Shown here piece by piece: positions 51,636-63,221 of a stretch of 64,000 nucleotides of DNA. How positions within the stretch are numbered: position 1 is the stretch's first letter; each line of letters begins with the position of its first letter. The translations under genes and the position numbers were made by a program. Source of the stretch: Ilyonectria destructans (taxonomy: Eukaryota; Ascomycota; Sordariomycetes; Hypocreales; Nectriaceae); the NCBI GenBank assembly GCA_020740775.1, contig JAHEWK010000004.1, positions 248,001-312,000 of the forward strand, written 5' to 3'. The notes under the pieces are model-generated. The model saw nothing but the letters and a program-made list of their open reading frames with translations, did not search any database and was not told the origin of the DNA.

Positions 51636-54202
51636 TCATCTTAGTTCATCTTTATCCGTCCCTGCCTCCATCAACATCTCAGCGCCCATCGCATTCACGC
51701 GGTCGGCAGAGTTAAGTCGGCTTTGGAGTGCCAACAGGGAAAACACGCCTCCTTGAACAGGTCGCGCTGCAAATTGGATGCCGCGCGGGTAGCTTCCAGA
51801 TTCGGTGTCGTAGAGATCGGTGAAGGCGCGCCACGTGGTTGTTTCGTTGATCCAAATGGCGATCTTCCTGATGAGCATGCTCTGGGTTTCAGTCTTGGCC
51901 ACGGCGGCGGCGAAGAGCTCCCAATCGAGTTTGGTGAGGGTGCCCCGCGTGTCGAGGACGACGCCGTACTTGTTTTGAACTGTGAGATAGAAGTCGCTCT
52001 GCATATCGTAGACGGATTGGGGAATGAAATCCAGGCCGAGCAACTTGTCTAAGTAGATGTTATACAAGAGACCTGCAAGCGGTCATGATCAGTTAAAAGG
52101 TTACCTATAAATACGAACGCTGTTTCAACGGAAATTCTTCCGATGGTAAGACGTACCGTGAGAGTCGGGGTTGTCGTATTGAAGCATGCTGTGTTTGGGA
52201 TCTGCGTCATTGTTGATGCCGTGCTCGTACCAAAACTGGTAGTAGCTCTTGGCAATATTGCTGTAATTGGAAGCCTGATCCTCGTGGCCGCTCATATCAG
52301 CAATCTTAGACATAGCCTCGAGACCAATGATGCCCTTGATGGCGAGGTTTGTCTGGTTACTATTGGAGCACTGTAAGCATTCCAATTTCCAACCACAGAT
52401 AAACACTTTCACTCACACGAGGTGGCCGGCAAAATCGTCGGTAGAAAGCTGGTCAGCAGGAATCTTTGCCTCTTCAACTAAAAACTCAGCCCACTGCGAC
52501 AGTAGATCCCAGTTGTCGCAGAGATAGTCCGCGTCGTCCTTCCACTGAGAGTAGGCAAGCATCATGGCGATCATGTTACCGCACTCCTCCAGGGGCATGG
52601 CTTCATCGTCTCCGTCAGGATATCCCTTGGCAATGGGGAAGGTTCCAAGATCATGCTGGGAGTTTATTAGGTTCTTGGGACCCTATGAAACTGACGCAGG
52701 AGTCAGAGCTCACCTGTGCGTACTTGTTGGGATAGTGGTATCTGTCGTTCTCGAGAAGAGGGTCAAGTATGTATTTAATTAGGTCAGGGTAAAAGTATAG
52801 AAAAATGGGCATAGCTGGAAAAATAACATCGACGGTTTGAATATCGCTGTTGGAGCTGATTTCCTTGAGGAAGACGAGGGGCCGCTGCTCAGTGTTAGTG
52901 TACTGTAGGGCACCCCAAACCTGGCGCACGGCCAAACTGGTGATAGTTAGATAATCCTGGCCCGCGGCAGCCTTGGAATCCTTGGAGACACGGCTGTCAA
53001 GGATATCGCAGGAATTGGTCGCATAGTCGTAATCGTTGTAGAAGAAGGCAACAAGCTCATCTTCGGCGAAGTACTCCTTCCAGAGCGATTGAGCAGATTG
53101 GATGTCCTCTCCTTGACCCTGGAATTGAATGGCATCTTCCTGTGTGTAGCCAATGGTGAAAAGAGCACTCTTGGAAGTGCTGCCGACACTGCCAAGGTCA
53201 TGGGCGAGACCAAACACCGGCCTAGAAACGGTCAACATTCTGCACCTGAGTGATCCTTTCGGGGGTAGTTGGGAATACCATTTGTCACCAATAGCTCGGA
53301 ACCCTTCATCAACATGCCCGGTAAGCATTCCCGTATTGGAGAATTGACTGCGCACTACCGAGTCCTCGCCAATCTGGTAGGTGTTGCCGTTCTGTCGCCA
53401 GTTAGGTTATGGCGAATAACCAGTCCGGTGGTTACCCATCTTACCTGGTTGCTGGTAGCCCAATACCAATTACCCCAAGAAGCAATTTCATTAACCTCTT
53501 GAAATATTTCCTGTTTCTCCCTATAGAATTTGTGATAGCGGACGCCATCTTTGGAATCGGTCTCCCAGTTGATGACTGCGCTGTTGTCGCCAGAGGCCCA
53601 CTCTGTAGCCGAGTCAGCAATGAGAGACGTGGATCATTTGCGTGAGAGATTCGCACCTCCGGACACATCACAGTAAACCTGAACTGTGTGAGTGTTGTCA
53701 TCGAGAGACTTAACAGCTACGTTGAGGTATGAGGATGTGACCGATTGCCGTCGCAGATCATCGTAGTAAACTGGAGATAAGAAGGTAACAACCATTTCGA
53801 TCTTGTCGTCGACATTCATGGTGAATATGGTCTTGGTCGACGTGTACTCCAACGAGACCTGTTCTACTCGAACAGCATCTGTATCATTTCCCATCCAATT
53901 GTATCCGCTACCATCGACACGGATGAGTCCCATCCATCCTTGAACCACCTCGCTGCGCCACGAGTTAGCGTCACCATCTAGCCAGCCAAATGGATCATGT
54001 ACTACCTCCACGACTTCGGCCACGAGCCAGGTAGATATCCTCTGGGAGTGTCATCCGTGTTGCCGTTGAGCCACACATTGAGATACGGAGACCGGACGGC
54101 CAACGGAGCAGCGGGCGGTCGAGCCGGGCTGAAAGTTGACTCAGTGTTGGCCTGCAACGTCCACACAGCCAGCACGGCCGTCGCAAGCTTCAGGAGGTTC
54201 AT
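51636..54202 (-). CDS. gtaA: secreted glutaminase, GtaA family
   Basis: Eight exons on the minus strand: 54202-54006, 53952-53657, 53602-53445, 53391-53279, 53221-52714, 52655-52419, 52370-52157 and 52072-51636; 719 residues with phase kept throughout (introns of 48-84 bases). It begins with a signal peptide (MNLLKLATAVLAVWTLQA), then the DUF5127/DUF4964/DUF4965-type modules of the fungal GtaA family: SPYLNVWLNG, GWMGLIRVDG, DSVVRSQFSNTG, WPVFGLAHDLGSV, DVIFPAMPIFLYFYPDL, HDLGTFPIAKGY, DDEAMPLEECGNM, STDDFAG, NQTNLAIKGIIG. Length is close to characterised GtaA (about 690). It should hydrolyse extracellular glutamine to glutamate and ammonia. The gene name is by family similarity. Confidence 0.9.
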
Positions 54203-56214
54203 GACATGTCACAGCTATAATGGTTGGGGATGATAAAAAGATGAAGCCGAGGTAAAGATCTCGATGACTTGTAATCCGTACCAACATAATGAGGCGTCGA
54301 CTGATTGCGGGGGATCCAGATTTATGCCTAAGATATAAGGCAACAAGCGACTTTAGTAAACTACTTTTAAACAGACCTTTCGCTGCCCGTAGATAGGTAG
54401 CTATGGAAACATGTACATAAATACGGATAATACGCTAGATCACAGAGACGGCAGAGAGTGCCATGGTTAGTGTCTGGTTGAGATAGGGTATCAATACGAT
54501 GCTGTACCAAGCTCAGCACGAAAGTATTACAGCGCCCCATTTCAAGTCTGCTCACTACGGCGCACCTACTACAGCGCCCTGCCCGCTACAGCAACCTCTA
54601 GCTATCCTAGTAATAGTACTGTAGTTACAGCTATAATACTACTGGAATAATAGCATTTATTTACTATTTATTACTCTCTTCAATATATATAAGTTTTAAT
54701 GTAAAAATAAAAAGGTATAAAAGCTAGCGTACGGATGTTATGGCACATTTCGACACCTGTAACAACTGTATAATATGTTCTGACAAATTGGCATAAATCG
54801 AATGGACCTGTGTGGTAAGTGGAGGGTGTATATTATACTCATGAGCGACAGTTGGAAGACTTGAGGTGTTTGATATTGTGTCATTTTAGCAAGCATGTGA
54901 TGAAGAATACTACTATTGATCAAGGCAGAAGTGCAATACCTTTAGCTCTATCCCCTGTATTATAGACATTTACAATGGCTAAACTACTGCTGCTTGCATC
55001 CTATTAGGTACATAAAAGCTAACACTGGTACAAGGCCTTTAATACTTAGACTTACACTCTGAGTTAAGAACGAGAGAAATGTCGACTTGGCACCTGGCAT
55101 TCTCAAAGGACTGCTAAGAACAACTCTCCACTTGAGCAGGCTGAAATCTTTGCTGAATGTTCAAGTGTGGCTATCAAAGGTATGGCATAACCTTAGTATC
55201 CAAGCGGATCAAGGACTAGCCCTATAACTATTATATGAACAGATTTTGATTGCTATATGCCCCAGGCGATCCTGATGATACGAAAGCGGGATAAATTTGC
55301 AAAAAAATCGTTGATTGGCGCACTGAGAGCCCCCTGGGGAATTCATCCCCTACAAACAGGTCTTCCTCCCAAGCCAACTTCACTGGGAAAGGGGTCCACG
55401 ATCAAAAACGGGTCCTGGGCACAATCTTGTACCAGAAAAGCTATTGGTATTTATATCTGCTGTTTTGGAGGTTGTAAGTAACATACAGAGCTAGATTGTA
55501 AGATTATGTCATCACCGAGAAATTATTTCGCACAGTTTCTTCCTCGATTCATTTTTTATCCATTGGGCAACCGTACTCACTTTCGGTCTCAACCCTTCGC
55601 ATTCTAGTTCCTTCTCCACTAAGGTCTCCATATCGCCTTTGACCTTTTTCTTAAGCTCTCGAGAAGTTGATAGTTTCTCAATTCGCCGTGGCTCTCTTGC
55701 GACTGCCGTCACCTACGCTGTCTCGGACCGTTGCTATCCTTTGACTCGTCATTCTCATTTTTAGCCTATGATATTTCGCATTGGATTTGTAGATGAAAGC
55801 GGAAACAGCGAGACAAGACTTGAGAGTTACAAGCCCCTCTGAGACTGCCACAGCCCCCGCAAGGTAAGCACTAAGGTTAGGCGTAAGCGGCGACGGGCAG
55901 GATCGACAAGAATATTAATATTAGAAGAGAGCTTGGATACGCCGACCTGAGCGGATAATTGTCGCCGACCATAAGCGGGCAATGGTCGCCGACCTCAGCT
56001 GGATGTTCTGTCTGGGGCGTCAATGTCGGTGAATTCAAGCTCTAATACCGCAACCGAATAAACAGTGAACAGGGGCTAAAAAGAGCATGGTGCGCAGCCA
56101 GGAACAAGGAGGCCATGGCCAATATATTACGATGGCTATCCCACAAATTCCACAAATACAGATTTCCAGAACGCTACTTCTCTCATTCAGCCATTCTCCG
56201 AAAATACATTCAAA
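54203..56214. other. intergenic, partly AT-rich
   Basis: About 2 kb. 54.58-54.76 kb is AT-rich with many TA-rich steps, which could be old RIP-mutated repeat DNA. An open minus frame at 55512-55712 (VKGDMETLVEKELECEG) looks coding in style but has only a GTG start and no partner. Leader of the M6 gene at the end. Confidence 0.35.
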
Positions 56215-57423
56215 ATGATTGGAACAGCAGCCTTGGCCATATTTCTCTGTCACGCGGCGTGTGTTGCATCTGCCGCCTGTAAACCACGACCACGTCCAGA
56301 CAACAACAGCACACTCTCCTCCTGCAAGCTACCGGCCCAGGACAACGTGCATTTCAGCGTGGGATTCAATTATGCCGGCGACTGTGTTCCGACCAGTGGA
56401 GAACTTCAGGCGTTTATGATCTTTGTGGACTTCTCGGATGCAGAGGCACCCAGCAATGACCCGCCAGAGAACCTTCGCGACTTCTTCTTGCCCAACGCGG
56501 TCGAATGGTATACAAAAGCCAGCAACGGCGCACTCTCACTCAACATAACCGCCGATGTGTCGCGTTATTATCGCATGCCTGCACCGGCGGCGTCGTATCA
56601 CTGGGAGACCGGACTTTCCTCTCAGGAGCACCAAGCATACATCCAGGACGCCCTTCAGGCATACACAGAGAACGGCAGTCGGCCCCCGCCACCCGAGACT
56701 GAAGTTCTCTATGTGGTGCCGACACGCTCCGCAAGCTCGTATATCACACGGTCTATTGCACTCGACGCACGTGTAAACACCCGAGAGGGTGTCTATGTGG
56801 CCAGAAAGACCATTACATTTGGCACAGATCCGTTCGACACCTGGGGCTTCAAGACGCTGAACCATGAAACGGGGCATGCCATGTGCTTGCCTGACTACTA
56901 CCCGTATGCTGCCGGCTTGACGACTGAGCATTATGTTGGGGGCTGGAGCGCTATGGGTTTAATTGGTGGCCCTGCTCCAGATTTCTTTGCTTGGGACAAA
57001 TGGCGTCTGGGTTGGCTATCTGATGAGAACATTGACTGCGTCCTGGAGCACGGAACCAGCGAACACATCCTCACCCCGCTCGAGGTCACGGGTGGTACTA
57101 AGGGCGTTGTCATTGCAGTGAACGAGACTGCAGCCGTGGTAGCAGAAGTCCGTGTTGCTGAGGGCTTGGACAGTAACATTTGCGCACCCGGTGTTTTACT
57201 GTACACAATTGATACAGCTATAGCATCAGGCAATGGCCCCATTCGCGTTCTGGATGCGAATCCTTCGTCGGGAGGATGCGGTGGCGCAAATGGCGAGCTG
57301 AATGATGCGACGCTGTCACTAGACGGGGGAGAGCGCGGGTATGATGTCCCAGGATTGGGGATCAGTGTGAAGCTGGTGTCACAAGATGGCGGAAATTTCA
57401 AGATTCAGGTACATTATTTCTGA
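56215..57423 (+). CDS. secreted M6-like (immune inhibitor A-type) metalloprotease
   Basis: 402 residues, no intron. Signal peptide MIGTAALAIFLCHAACVASA; then LQAFMIFVDFSDAEAP, typical of the start of M6 peptidase domains. The zinc motif is HETGH (His217, Glu218, His221) followed by AMCLPDYYPY, where the Asp (227) stands at the third-ligand position, as in the HExxHxxGxxD-type family pattern. YVGGWSAMGLIGGPAPDFFA and WDKWRLGWL fit the met-turn and following helix of M6. A C-terminal beta-rich part (about 270-402) lacks PKD repeats. It should act as an extracellular endopeptidase. M6 proteases are common in bacteria (immune inhibitor A of Bacillus) and patchy in fungi, so transfer is possible. 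Confidence 0.85.
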   Translation: MIGTAALAIFLCHAACVASAACKPRPRPDNNSTLSSCKLPAQDNVHFSVGFNYAGDCVPTSGELQAFMIFVDFSDAEAPSNDPPENLRDFFLPNAVEWYTKASNGALSLNITADVSRYYRMPAPAASYHWETGLSSQEHQAYIQDALQAYTENGSRPPPPETEVLYVVPTRSASSYITRSIALDARVNTREGVYVARKTITFGTDPFDTWGFKTLNHETGHAMCLPDYYPYAAGLTTEHYVGGWSAMGLIGGPAPDFFAWDKWRLGWLSDENIDCVLEHGTSEHILTPLEVTGGTKGVVIAVNETAAVVAEVRVAEGLDSNICAPGVLLYTIDTAIASGNGPIRVLDANPSSGGCGGANGELNDATLSLDGGERGYDVPGLGISVKLVSQDGGNFKIQVHYF

Positions 57424-57967
57424 GGGTGACGTTATAAATACAGGTGTAGATTTTTGCAAGAAGACCATTTCCTCAGATTGCTCATTATACCAATTTTACC
57501 AGGTATATCATGCGTTCCTGTATTTAAATAACTCGGTAGTGATACGCACGACCTCACGTCACGATCCAGCACCCCGAATGTCACCATATATATAAGTAAC
57601 TCTACACACTGTAAATTAAAGCCCAAGTGCAGTGAACTATTGATTGAGATACCAAGATGTTGATATCGATTGACGGGACAGGAGAGCCATCTTTTTACAG
57701 GAAGGCGAACTACATGGAAAAATAATTACGACTTGAGTGAGAATTAATGGCCCCGCCTTTCGGCCAATGACTCACCCGGCAGCTACTGCGTGACCATCGC
57801 TGCCTTTTGAACTGTTGAATGGGGACAATCTTGAAGTACAAAAACCCTGATAATACCGGATGAGACTCGCTTTCAGACTACAACAGATGAAAAGGAACCC
57901 ATATCGATTCATATATTTTGCCTGATATCATCACACGCTACCACGACTCCCAAGCAACTCGGTCACG
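57424..57967. other. intergenic, promoter of the GNAT gene
   Basis: No gene seen. Confidence 0.5.
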
Positions 57968-58672
57968 ATGGATGTTCCACACGACATCATCAACGCCTAT
58001 CAGTCGGCACGTCTTCAGTACATCCGTGCCGACGCCTTGGATGAAGACTTTAAAGCATTTGTCCCGCAAATCGAACAGGACCCCGTCATTCAAGTACTTG
58101 CTGTATCGACCATGCTAAAACCCAAAGGCAAAACAGACTTCAACTCGTATGCCGAGTCTGTGGCCGCGTCATTGCTCGGCGTTGCGGTGTGTCTTTTGCC
58201 GGAAGAAGAGCAGAAACGAGAGCTTAAAGGAAGTGCAGGCTTAAGCATGCAAGAACCAGATGAAGATCACGAAGACAAACAGGCCGAGTGCCAAGAACGG
58301 GGAAAGAAGCCAACAATCATCGGTGTCATGTGTCTGGGCTGGGGCGGCATATCCCCATCCATCGCACACCACCGTAGCGCCCCGATTGGTATCAGCCTTG
58401 CAAGGCCGTACCAGAACAAAGGCTACGGGCGCGAGGCGATAGATTGGATGCTCGATTGGGCGTTCAAGCACGCAGGTCTGCACTCGGTGACTATCAGCGC
58501 AGCGTCATATAATCCCCGAGCAATCCACCTATATCAAGACATTGGGTTCTTGCTTGATGGACGCAGGAGGGAGACGATTTGGTATAATCGGGGATGGCAC
58601 GATGAGCTAGATTTTGGAATGACGGAGAGGGAGTGGGAGGGTTTGAGGGGGTTTGAACCGTTGCGAACATGA
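57968..58672 (+). CDS. GNAT-family N-acetyltransferase
   Basis: 234 residues, intronless. The C-terminal half carries the GNAT acetyl-CoA site: ISLARPYQNKGYGREAIDWM (motif A, pyrophosphate-binding Q-x-x-G-x-G) and SYNPRAIHLYQDIGFLLDGR (motif B), followed by WHDELDFGMTEREW, usual in RimJ/RimL-type acetyltransferases. An acidic/Lys-rich insertion (about residues 80-110) precedes TIIGVMCLGWGG. Substrate unknown; these enzymes acetylate small amines or protein N-termini in the cytosol. Confidence 0.88.
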   Translation: MDVPHDIINAYQSARLQYIRADALDEDFKAFVPQIEQDPVIQVLAVSTMLKPKGKTDFNSYAESVAASLLGVAVCLLPEEEQKRELKGSAGLSMQEPDEDHEDKQAECQERGKKPTIIGVMCLGWGGISPSIAHHRSAPIGISLARPYQNKGYGREAIDWMLDWAFKHAGLHSVTISAASYNPRAIHLYQDIGFLLDGRRRETIWYNRGWHDELDFGMTEREWEGLRGFEPLRT

Positions 58673-59001
58673 GGAAATATGGCGGGTAGTCTTTTGCTCG
58701 AGCGAAAGTCATCAGCGCAGGGCAACTAGTAACTTCATATCTGCAACCATAACCATTGACCCTTCTGCACACCTTTTCCCTCTCTGGGCACTCACGCCTA
58801 CCCCTCGTTACCCGCCTGCCAGCCACCACACCAGCTAGCGCAAGAACAGCCCTAACCATTGTTCACTGCCTTACCCGTTGACACTCGTTCAAGTCCCGAC
58901 CCCTACTACTAGTAGCTGCCCTTGCTTTGCTGACCTGCTCAGCCAATGCTGGAGCCATGTCCAAGGTGCTTGCCAGACAGGCCTCCACCTTTCGGTTGAA
59001 C

Positions 59002-60667
59002 CTACCAGTCAAGCACCTTGGACAGGGCTGCCCCTCGACTAACACCAGTCCGGCTGGAAACAAAATCAGGATCAATGGCGACAAAAGGAGGATATACAGG
59101 TAAGACTTACACCTTTTCGACGTCAAAAATGACTGGTGGGCAGTTATCACCCAGACGACTCTGTAGCGTGCCCAAGAATGTATTCCGGATGCGAAGATTG
59201 AGAGATAGACCACCGGTAAGAATAACGCGCTGGAGAGTATATGAGCTTTTCCTCTGGGTTGTAGCGGATAGAAATGGGAACTCGCCTTCGGAATTCTGCC
59301 TCTCTTCCGAGACAGCTCGAAAAGGTTCAAAACGATCTCGGATATTTTGTTGGTAATGGTATCGAAGATTTCGATCATGTCGCTCCTGTCCACACGTTAG
59401 GCCCTTATCATGTACAAGGTTGGAATGGAGGGGACAGAAACACAGTAGACTTACTTGCTCATGATGATATCCTTGCCTTGGAGGCGCCAATTCCATGATT
59501 CGGACCCGTCCAATAAACTGGCCGCCCGGAATTCGTGCTTGTGTGTGTCGTTCCACTTTTGTATGATATGTCGAATCTTCTTTCTGACCGTGGTGGAAAA
59601 GTCCGACTCCGCCTTCCCTGTTATCCCCTCGATCTTGGCAACTAGCTTCTTCTTGAACTCCACGTCTAGGGCAACACCTCCGGCAAGCCGAGATTCGAAA
59701 AGTGGCTCTTGCTCTGTTTCATGTGGATCGGCGGTTGGGTCTCGGAATTGGCAGCAAACTGCATCCTTTGTCTTGCGTTAACAACTGCCGGGGTAAACTA
59801 GACTCGGGAAGGGAGGCTTACCACAGTCATGCCTCCGCAGTCGATGACGATGAACGAATGCCCAGCCTAAATTAAACAACATCAGTGTTAAGGGGAAGCA
59901 AGTGACGGCGGGCGGGGGCAATCTCTCGCCGACAACAATCTCAAATGAGCTCCAGAGAGGAGGAGCATGAGCAAAGCTGAAACTCACCTCGAGCAATGGG
60001 TTGAGTTCATCACGGTAGTCGTAAAAGGCCGAACGACCAGCTGCCTCGTGCTCTGTGATGTACGTGACATCTCTCAACAATGGTATGTTCTCGCTTGCCA
60101 AGTTCACGGCCTCTTGAAACCGGTCGAACGTTCCGGATACGCTTTCGGTCCAGTATTGTGGCCATGAGATGACTACATTGATACGGGGCGAGGGCATGGC
60201 CACGGGACGGATACCTGTCACCCCCCAAAGACACTCGAAAAAGGTTGCAACAACTTTCGTAATCGAATCGTTCATTCCCACGCCAAGATTCATTCTCAAG
60301 AATGCAGTGAAGTCGTCACTGTAGGATTCGGGCCAATCATTTGGCTGCATGAGGGCGAGTTTGAAGTATCTCACTTCCTCTTGGCCATCCTTGGAGGCCT
60401 CAAGTGACTTGAGGACGCGTTGGGTAATCCGGTCAATAGGCAGGACTGAGGGAATCAGCCGATGATCTTTGATGTAGTCGATATTGGTTCGGCTCGGGTG
60501 TTCATCGCACTTCGTGAAGCGCACAATCGTCACCTTGGAAGCCCTAATTAAGCAAAGTTAGTAAAGCTCGCAAATAGCCAAAGGAACAAAAGGCAGGATA
60601 CGTACGTTACCCCAAAGTCAATACCAACGGAGGTCCGTTTAGTGAGGCAGGTGCAGGAATATGTCAT
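59002..60667 (-). pseudogene. Hsp70-like ATPase gene with an apparent frameshift
   Basis: Minus-strand exons: 60667-60606, 60543-59988, 59866-59822, 59765-59455, 59385-59111 and 59053-59002. The actin-fold ATPase markers are VGIDFGVT (phosphate 1), YITEHEAAGRS (connect 1 region), FIVIDCGGMTV (phosphate 2), RVILTGGLS (adenosine loop) and VSRGAALS at the end, as in fungal Hsp70/HSPA12-like proteins (no substrate-binding tail). All splice phases fit except inside exon 5, which is one base off: MIEIFDTITNKISEIVLNLF is in one frame and SSYTLQRVILTGGLS in another. A slip in the AGAGAG run near 59299-59305 would explain it. An 80-base intron with a weak GTTTTG donor is the alternative, in which case the gene is intact. 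Confidence 0.7.
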
Positions 60668-63221
60668 TTTCTGATCCTTGAGACAAATGAGAGTGGGTAA
60701 TGAAGAGAACAATGGGTGTACTGAATAGGAGGAAGAAGCGCTTTTCCTCGTGAAGTTGGTAGTAGGATGGCGGAATACCAGAGAGTGATTTGAAGATGGG
60801 AGAGTGATGTAGAGTGATTTGAAGATGAGAGAATGATAGAGAGGGACTTAAGTAAGAGAGAAGATCGGAGAGTGTTTAGAAGCAGAAACAAGAGCAGGGA
60901 GTTCAAAGGAAAGGGGAAAGGGGAGGGGAAAGGGGGCAAACAGGAAGAATCTTGGTGAGAGTCGTGGATTGCTGTGGAAGCTTGCGGTGACCAACATCCC
61001 CAAGACAAGACACGCAGACTGTCACTTGTCACCTTCAGGTTGATGCCCTCTCTGCACGCACTATTGTTTGATAGGTTGTGTCACCTCTTTGGCGGGAAGG
61101 GGCCTACGGACCACCATAGCTTTCCTCACCGCACTTTAGGAGCCAAGCTGAGCTGCCTGAGATGACGTTCCGGGATGCGTTTCCAGAGGCCCAAGTTTGT
61201 TTGTGACAGGCTGTGATCCGGCTAAATCGGGATGACGTTGCTTTTCAACCTTGACCGATGGGTTGTTGCGTGGTGTAAACCCGCTGCAAACCTGCTGCAG
61301 CAAATGAGGTGCCATCTTTGCCGTTTTGTCCGACACTGCCCTCATGTGCCTTCCCTAAGCCCTTCTTCAGAGTGATGAGTTGGAATTTTATCCCCGTGGT
61401 GTACAATCTCCGGGAGGACGTGCCTCCAGACTCCGATCTTGAGGATCCACAATGTTCATGGTAGGGTGCCCAAAGGCAAGGCTTGCAGGTATCATTTGTG
61501 TGTGCTCTACAGCGGTCAACGCCTCATAGTGGCTGAGATGGGCAATACGACCCGATTCGGTTGTTAACACAGTCCCTCCAGCCTGGAGATTCTCATTCCT
61601 CCTGGCTCGTGACTTGTCAGGGCCTCAGACTGGACTCTGAATCAGCGAGAGGCTGCAGCCGAAACCAGAGCCCCGTCAATCCCTGTTGATTTCTGTGTAA
61701 CGTACAAACACCCGCAGTACCAGTATGTCTCAAATGATAGGCCAATGTGCGTACGTACCACACACCCTCTCAGAGTGACCGCATCCCGGCCTCTTCTGTA
61801 CCGGCAGATGATGTACTCCGTAATGGTGGCCACACTCCGGGCCAACACATGAGCAAATTATCCGGCTATGGCTCCGCCACTGTTGCAGATCCCCTCCTCA
61901 GCTGGACGCCATAAGCAGCCCCTTGATCAAGCTGAGAGAGGCCACGGAAGGAGATTTGCTTCGTGCAAGTTAGGCTCCAGCCGGGAGTCCTCTCAGGGAT
62001 GACTCCCACAGGCTATGGCGCGAATAGGTCAGAAATAGGACCAGGGCTGTTTGCAGGGGTGCCAGCCGTGGTGATGCAGCCCAAGTTGCAAACTGAGTTG
62101 AGCACACACGCGCGCTAAGCCAATATGTTGCAAACTGAGTGAGTATCCGTACCCCCTTGCAGCTGCATTTGGCTACCTTAATCTGAACCTTGTGGACCGT
62201 CAAGGCCGGACTCACCGGAGTGAGTTTGCGTGCGAGCGGCGCGGCGTCGTTTGAATGGCCACCATCTACAGCAGACGCCAACCTTTGAGGGGATCTTCCC
62301 AGCAGTACAGTCCTGGAACTCATCGTGACCACAGCCTCACTGGGGCGAGACAGCCAACTTGGCCGTGATTGCGCGGGGGCTAGGGGTCAATACACGACGC
62401 CACGGCTTGCTGGGGGTCAATACACAACGCCACGGCTTGCTTGCGCATCTAACCGTCCCTCGCATGTGCGCGTAGCCTGGTCTTCTGGCTGCGTGAGAAC
62501 GAGCTGAGGACCCCATCCGTGAGGCCAATCACGGCATCCGTTTTGCCACAAACGCATTCGGAGCTGGTCGGGGCTGGCTGCTTGGCCCTACCAAGATATG
62601 GCGGTTCAGGATATCTCGGCATAGCCTCACCATGACTGGATCAAATCTGCCCCGCGGAAAGCCACATGCCGCACGGGTGTAATTGAAGGCACACAGAAGA
62701 CAGAAGAGGGGCTGCCGTCTATTGCAGAGATTTCCTCCCTCCCATATTGACCGTGCGGTGGCAAGGGATGGCTGCATCGCAACCCCTCCCGGCAACGAAC
62801 AAAGGAAATTGACCACTTGACCTCCTCTCCCTGGATGAGGCACGACACGGACACATCCCTCATCGGCTTTTGTTTACCTTTCTCAGCAACTGGTAGCCTC
62901 ACAATTGTCTGTCACAAGCCCAAGGTCCGTTGGCTTGGCCTCAGCTGGCTGATGCGGAGGAGGCGTCTGCGAGGCGTTGAGTAAAACAGATGGCTATAAT
63001 AGGACACCCAGCTTCGGCTGCCAACGGAATACCCCAAGGATCGACCCAGTTACACTGAGACACCCATAAGCCTTCCTGTAGTACCACCAGTCGTCCTCTC
63101 ACCGCTCCTCCCACGCTTCTACTCCAAGGCCACCGGCGGAGGCAGCCCCATCGCCCTCCCGCCCTCTCCTTCGTCCCTGATCAGTTGCCCTTCTTTCACT
63201 CGTCTCTGGCCAAGTTCCTCG
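60668..63221. other. long intergenic region, repeats only
   Basis: Begins with the promoter and purine/pyrimidine-rich leader of the Hsp70-like gene (GGAAAGGGGAAAGGGGAGGGG near 60910-60935). The rest is GC-rich and without a supported gene. Holds the 29-bp duplication noted separately and a 13-bp GTTGCAAACTGAG repeated at about 62086 and 62128. The end is the leader of the repeat-bearing gene (CCCACGCTTC, ACTCGTCTCTGGCC). Confidence 0.4.
62383..62441. repeat. two tandem copies of a 29-bp unit
   Basis: GGGGTCAATACACGACGCCA plus CGGCTTGCT is repeated after a period of 30 bases with one change (G to A). Non-coding as far as I can tell. Confidence 0.85.

Noticed and set aside
54580..54760. AT-rich block as a RIP-mutated transposon or centromere-like DNA
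   Set aside because: Suggestive but short; no recognisable transposon protein, and RIP indices could not be computed here.
55512..55712. minus-strand frame of 66 codons with coding-like sequence
   Set aside because: Starts only with GTG, has no partner exon and no recognised family.
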